From Desulfobacula sp. (GTDB lineage: Bacteria > Desulfobacterota > Desulfobacteria > Desulfobacterales > Desulfobacteraceae): a stretch of DNA of 10,014 nucleotides. The notes beneath the pieces were generated by a model. That model was not told the origin of the DNA and did no database searches. It saw only the letters and a list, made by a program, of their open reading frames with translations. This document shows, in pieces, positions 6,473 through 10,014 of the stretch (positions are counted from its first letter, which is position 1; each line of letters begins with the position of its first letter). The DNA lies in contig JAOZRI010000067.1 in assembly GCA_029940235.1 (NCBI GenBank), forward strand, positions 1 to 10,014. Direction: 5' to 3'. The position numbers and the translations under genes were made by a program.

Positions 6473-7224
6473 AAAATATTTTGACAGATTTTAGATCTGC
6501 TGTTTTATTTATAACTATTCTCCCTGCCGGGAAAAATGTTGCCTACTCTCCCATGGGCATGATTCGATTTTTTCCTGTTGTGGGGTTAATACTGGGTGCA
6601 GGTCTTATGCTCTTTGATGTGATTGTTTCATCTCTCTGGTCTCCGGGTGTTGCAGCAGTGCTTGATACTGTTTTTCTTGTTATTGTGACAGGAGCTTTTC
6701 ATCTTGATGGTCTTGGAGATACAGCAGATGGATTGTTCAGCCACAGGTCAAAACAGCGAGCACTGGAAATCATGAAGGACAGCAGAACAGGAATGATGGG
6801 GCTTGTGGCAGTAGTCTGCATCCTTGCTGTTAAAGCAGCCGGCATCTATTCCATAAAAACAGGTGAAACCCTTTTTCCCACCCTGATTTTATTTTTGATT
6901 ATTCCGGCATATTCAAGGGCTGCAATGATTTTTGGTATAAAGTTTTTAAATTATGGCAGGGACAAGGTTGGTACAGGCCTTGATTTGTTTAAAAAAGATA
7001 TTGGAATAAAAGATTTTGGTTTTTTTCTAATTCCAATTTTTATTTCTCTGTTCTTCGGTTATCAAGCCCTGATTTTAAATTTTGTTTTTCTTGTGACCCT
7101 GTGTATGGTGCTGGGATTTTATAAAATAAAATTAAATTGTATCACAGGAGATATGCTCGGAGCCTTGAATGAGATAATGGAAGCTATGCTGTTTCTTGCA
7201 ATGGGAGCTGTGATATTACCATGA
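6469..7224 (+). CDS. cobS: Adenosylcobinamide-GDP ribazoletransferase (cobalamin synthase)
   Basis: CobS (CobV) is an integral membrane enzyme that joins AdoCbi-GDP to alpha-ribazole or its 5'-phosphate, closing the nucleotide loop. The 251 residues match the family length. The hallmark acidic motif GAFHLDGLGDTADGLF (75-90) with D80, D84 and D87 is present, followed by MKDSRTGMMG (102-111) and the C-terminal GDMLGALNEIMEA (227-239). Several hydrophobic segments (about 35-55, 60-76, 112-128, 136-155, 183-217 and 238-250) indicate a polytopic protein. The start overlaps the radical SAM stop as ATGA, and its own stop overlaps the cobD start in the same way, giving coupled translation on both sides. 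Confidence 0.95.
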   Translation: MKNILTDFRSAVLFITILPAGKNVAYSPMGMIRFFPVVGLILGAGLMLFDVIVSSLWSPGVAAVLDTVFLVIVTGAFHLDGLGDTADGLFSHRSKQRALEIMKDSRTGMMGLVAVVCILAVKAAGIYSIKTGETLFPTLILFLIIPAYSRAAMIFGIKFLNYGRDKVGTGLDLFKKDIGIKDFGFFLIPIFISLFFGYQALILNFVFLVTLCMVLGFYKIKLNCITGDMLGALNEIMEAMLFLAMGAVILP

Positions 7225-8297
7225 TTAAAGGACACGGCGGGAATATAGGAGAGCTTGCCAAAACGTTACAATGCCCCACTGATGAAATTATTGATATGAG
7301 CAGCAATTTAAATCCTCTGGGGCCTCCTGAAAGCATAAAAGATACTATTTTTGATAATATTGCTGCTATCCAGTCTCTTCCCGAAGTTGATGCAATAAGC
7401 ATGAGAAAAGGATTTGCAAAATTTCATGGTATTGATCACAACAGTGTGATGGCAGGTAACGGCACAACCTGGTTTATTTACACAATACCAAAGGCCCTTG
7501 GCGCAAGAAAAGTGCTTATCGCCGGCCCTACATATTCAGATTATAAAGATGCCTGCCTCATGCATGGTATAAAATTTAAACATTGTCATGCAAAAGCTTC
7601 AGCTAAGTTTGATATGGATATTGATGAGGTCTCACGGCTGGCTCAACTGTCAGACATGGTTTTCATCTGTAACCCGAATAACCCCACTGGATCTCTCATC
7701 TCAAAGGATAAACTTGAATATCTTCTCTTAAAACATGAAGATACTATTTTTATTATTGATGAATCATATCTTCCCTTTGTTGACCATGCCCATGAGATTT
7801 CCCTGGTGGCAGAATCAAAATATAAAAATCTTATTGTTCTTACTTCCATGTCTAAAATATTCAGAATTCCAGGGCTTCGTACAGGATTTTTAAGTGCCCT
7901 AAAAAATATTGTTGAAAAAATTATGGGCTATTCTCAGCCCTGGAGTGTGAATGCCCTTGCCCAGGCAGTTATTAAAGATATTTTTGATCACCCTGAAACC
8001 ATTGACCCTTTTTATGAGAAAACACAGAACTTTATTAGCACAGAAAAAGAGATTTTTCTTGAGCACATTAATACAATTTCTGGATTACAACTGTTTGAAT
8101 CAAGCACATACTTTATTCTGGCACGTTTAACAGGCAGGATGAAAGCAGATAATTTTTGCAGAAAAATAGGTCAAAATAAAATATTAATCCGGGATTGTTC
8201 CAATTTTGCAGGTCTGTCAGATGAATATGTACGATTCTCTCTAAAAACAAGAGAGGATAACCTTAATCTTGCCAAGCTCATAAAACAGGCACTATAA
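7221..8297 (+). CDS. cobD: L-threonine-O-3-phosphate decarboxylase CobD (PLP-dependent, fold type I)
   Basis: CobD decarboxylates threonine phosphate to (R)-1-amino-2-propanol phosphate, the linker that CbiB attaches. Length is 358 residues. Evidence: HGGNIGELA near the N-terminus (5-13), typical of CobD and not of histidinol-phosphate aminotransferase; NPNNPTG (151-157); IIDESY with D180; the PLP-lysine motif SMSKIF with K212; IPGLRTGF (216-223); and the substrate-carboxylate Arg in YVRFSLK (R338). The family is close to HisC, so the identity rests also on its place between cobS and cbiB. Some CobD enzymes accept serine phosphate, giving norcobamides; the sequence alone does not decide this. 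It overlaps cobS by 4 bp (ATGA) and is followed by cbiB after 2 bp. Confidence 0.9.
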   Translation: MIKGHGGNIGELAKTLQCPTDEIIDMSSNLNPLGPPESIKDTIFDNIAAIQSLPEVDAISMRKGFAKFHGIDHNSVMAGNGTTWFIYTIPKALGARKVLIAGPTYSDYKDACLMHGIKFKHCHAKASAKFDMDIDEVSRLAQLSDMVFICNPNNPTGSLISKDKLEYLLLKHEDTIFIIDESYLPFVDHAHEISLVAESKYKNLIVLTSMSKIFRIPGLRTGFLSALKNIVEKIMGYSQPWSVNALAQAVIKDIFDHPETIDPFYEKTQNFISTEKEIFLEHINTISGLQLFESSTYFILARLTGRMKADNFCRKIGQNKILIRDCSNFAGLSDEYVRFSLKTREDNLNLAKLIKQAL

Positions 8298-8299
8298 CA

Positions 8300-9262
8300 A
8301 TGTTTGAAATTCAATGGTATATTATTTTATCAGCATTTATCCTTGATTTTGCCCTGGGAGATCCTGCAATATTACCCCATCCCATCATCTACATGGGCAG
8401 GGCCATTGATTTTTTTGAAAAATGGTTTAGAAAAAATATAACAGATCTTTTAATCTCAGGTTTTTTATTTGCATGTGTTCTTATTTTATCTACATGGTTA
8501 ACAGCCTTTTTAGTAATAAAGTTAAGCAACTCTATCCATCCTGTTTTTGGCAATTTTATTGAGATTATTCTGCTGTTTTTTTGTTTCTCTTCCACAAGCC
8601 TTGAAAAAGCAGCCTTAAAAGTCTTTTACGCCCTGAAGGCAGACAATATTGATGATGCCCGCAGAAAACTATCCATGATTGTGGGAAGGCAAACCCAAAG
8701 CCTTGATAAAACCGCAATGACCCGTGCCACTGTGGAAACCGTGGCTGAAAATTTTGTGGACGGGTTTTTATCTCCCCTGTTTTTTGCCATGATAGGCGGG
8801 GTGCCTTTGGCTCTTGCCTATAAAATGATTAACACCCTTGATTCAATGGTGGGATATAAAAATGATAAATATACTCTTTTTGGCAGGGCTTCGGCACGCA
8901 TTGATGATATTGCCAATTTTATTCCTGCCAGAATATCTGTTTTGATCATAGCCTTAAGCACAGCTCTTCTGTTTTGGAGAAAAAGTATTTTATCTTTTAA
9001 AACAGGGTTTTTCCAGGGTTCTTTCCATAAAAGCCCAAATGCCGGATATCCAGAAGCCGCCTTTGCAGGAGCTCTGAAAATCAGACTTGGTGGCCCCAGT
9101 TTCTATTATGGATCCCTTGTTGAAAAACCCTATATTGGAAAAGAGTTTAAAGATCCAGAACCAGATAAAATCAAACAGGCCTGTGATCTAATGATGCTTG
9201 CTTCTTTTGTGGCTGTTCTTATTGCATGCTTTACGGCAGCTTATTTTTTTACAACAGGTTAA
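8300..9262 (+). CDS. cbiB: Adenosylcobinamide-phosphate synthase CbiB
   Basis: CbiB is a membrane protein that couples the aminopropanol phosphate linker to adenosylcobyrate. The 320 residues match the family. Signatures are LGDP with PHP downstream (19-28), MIVGRQTQSLD (126-136), ETVAENFVDGFLSPLFF (146-162), NTLDSMVGYKN (178-188), GRASARIDDIANFIPAR (195-211) and SPNAGYPEAAFAGAL (245-259). Hydrophobic segments lie at about 6-19, 52-75, 84-98, 156-175, 211-226 and 296-317. Its ATG starts two bases after the cobD stop, and its TAA ends six bases before the next gene. It supplies the substrate used by CobU and CobS in the same operon. Confidence 0.95.
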   Translation: MFEIQWYIILSAFILDFALGDPAILPHPIIYMGRAIDFFEKWFRKNITDLLISGFLFACVLILSTWLTAFLVIKLSNSIHPVFGNFIEIILLFFCFSSTSLEKAALKVFYALKADNIDDARRKLSMIVGRQTQSLDKTAMTRATVETVAENFVDGFLSPLFFAMIGGVPLALAYKMINTLDSMVGYKNDKYTLFGRASARIDDIANFIPARISVLIIALSTALLFWRKSILSFKTGFFQGSFHKSPNAGYPEAAFAGALKIRLGGPSFYYGSLVEKPYIGKEFKDPEPDKIKQACDLMMLASFVAVLIACFTAAYFFTTG

Positions 9263-9268
9263 TACAAG

Positions 9269-10014
9269 ATGGCTGATTCAACATTAAATAATACGGCTCT
9301 ACCTGAAAAGCAGTTCAAACTTGGAACTACATCTTTTATTTTTCCAGACAATATTATTCCCAATATAAAAAAGCTCGGGAGTTTTTTTGATGAGATAGAA
9401 CTTCTCATCTTTGAAAGTATGCCCAAAGAAGTGCTGCCCTCAAAAAATGATGTAAAAGAACTTTTATATCTCTCCACAAAGTATGATCTGACCTATAATG
9501 TCCATCTTCCAGTCGATGTAAGCCTTACCTGTGAGACAGCCCGAAAAAGAGAAAAAGCCAGGGATACTATTCTTAGGGTAATGGAACTTTTTGCGCCTTT
9601 AAACCCCACCACTTACACACTCCATCTTGATATGGAAGCTGACATTAACAAAAACAGTGGAACACAAAATAAAATAGAGTTGTGGCAGGATAGAATCAGG
9701 AAGAGTCTTGAAGCATTGTTGTCCATGGTTCAAAATCCTGAAATTATTTCCATTGAAATCCTTGATTACCCCTTTAGTTTTGTTGAACCTTTGATAGAAC
9801 AATTCAACCTGTCTGTCTGTATTGATGCAGGACATCAGATAAAATATGGGTACAATCTTTTACAAACCTTTGATAAACATAAACTTAAGACCTCCATAAT
9901 CCATCTGCACGGTGTGGATTTTTCACAATCAAAAATTAAAGATCATACAAGCCTTGATAAACTGCCCCCCCAATATATGAGCCAGATTAGAACAATTTTA
10001 AATGATTATTCAGG
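9269..10014 (+). CDS. cbiR: Cobamide remodelling enzyme CbiR-like TIM-barrel protein (3' end missing)
   Basis: The frame is open from ATG 9269 to the window edge (248 codons), so most of the protein is present. The barrel-type sequence carries FKLGTTSFIFPDNI (16-29), DEIELLIFES (41-50), YNVHLPVDVS (76-85), TLHLD (117-121), IEILDY (162-167), CIDAGHQIKYG (184-194) and IIHLHGVD (210-217). The recurring acidic and His residues at strand ends are those expected of the AP-endonuclease-2-like (xylose-isomerase-fold) metal site. These blocks match my recollection of CbiR, which in Akkermansia muciniphila opens the nucleotide loop of cobamides so that a new lower base can be installed. AGG overlapping the cbiB stop may serve as ribosome site. 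Its position after cobU-cobS-cobD-cbiB fits remodelling. A generic sugar-phosphate isomerase/epimerase is the fallback call. Confidence 0.82.
   Translation, partial: MADSTLNNTALPEKQFKLGTTSFIFPDNIIPNIKKLGSFFDEIELLIFESMPKEVLPSKNDVKELLYLSTKYDLTYNVHLPVDVSLTCETARKREKARDTILRVMELFAPLNPTTYTLHLDMEADINKNSGTQNKIELWQDRIRKSLEALLSMVQNPEIISIEILDYPFSFVEPLIEQFNLSVCIDAGHQIKYGYNLLQTFDKHKLKTSIIHLHGVDFSQSKIKDHTSLDKLPPQYMSQIRTILNDYS

Overview
The window is low-GC bacterial DNA with dense, mostly co-directional gene blocks. Gene content suggests an anaerobic Gram-negative bacterium of the Desulfobacterales type: NifA-like sigma-54 activator, histidine-kinase-like protein without an ATPase domain, anaerobic-style cobamide genes and a CbiR homologue. 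This taxonomic guess is inference from gene style; no rRNA or other marker is present.

Left block (1-2967, minus strand): read in its own direction, this is a GAF / AAA+ / Fis-type HTH sigma-54 activator, then a lipoprotein membrane fusion protein, then the N-terminus of an RND efflux permease that runs off the left edge. The activator and fusion-protein genes almost touch, so the block looks like an efflux operon carrying its own regulator. No outer-membrane channel gene is visible.

Middle (2968-4889): divergent from the activator is a GAF-PAS-DHp protein with a full H-box but no HATPase domain. It converges, with 12 bp between stops, on a small unrecognised minus-strand gene. A 210-bp AT-rich region then separates that small gene from the cobamide operon. 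It holds a perfect 16-bp palindrome inside a larger inverted repeat, followed by a hairpin with a T-run.

Right block (4890-10014, plus strand): the cobamide lower-loop operon, in order cobU, a radical SAM gene, cobS, cobD, cbiB and cbiR (3' end cut by the window). CobD makes the aminopropanol phosphate linker (or an analogue), CbiB attaches it to the corrin ring, CobU activates the product with GTP, and CobS joins the alpha-ribazole nucleotide. CbiR is known from Akkermansia as an enzyme that opens the nucleotide loop of existing cobamides. Together these genes suggest both loop assembly and remodelling of imported cobamides. ATGA overlaps (radical SAM/cobS and cobS/cobD) and gaps of 2 and 6 bp (cobD/cbiB and cbiB/cbiR) support one transcript, at least from the radical SAM gene onward.

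The points most worth following are the radical SAM protein of unknown function locked into the cobamide operon, the pairing of cbiR with de novo loop genes, the ATPase-less histidine-kinase-like protein divergent from a NifA-type activator, and the structured non-coding segments before cobU and between cobU and the radical SAM gene.
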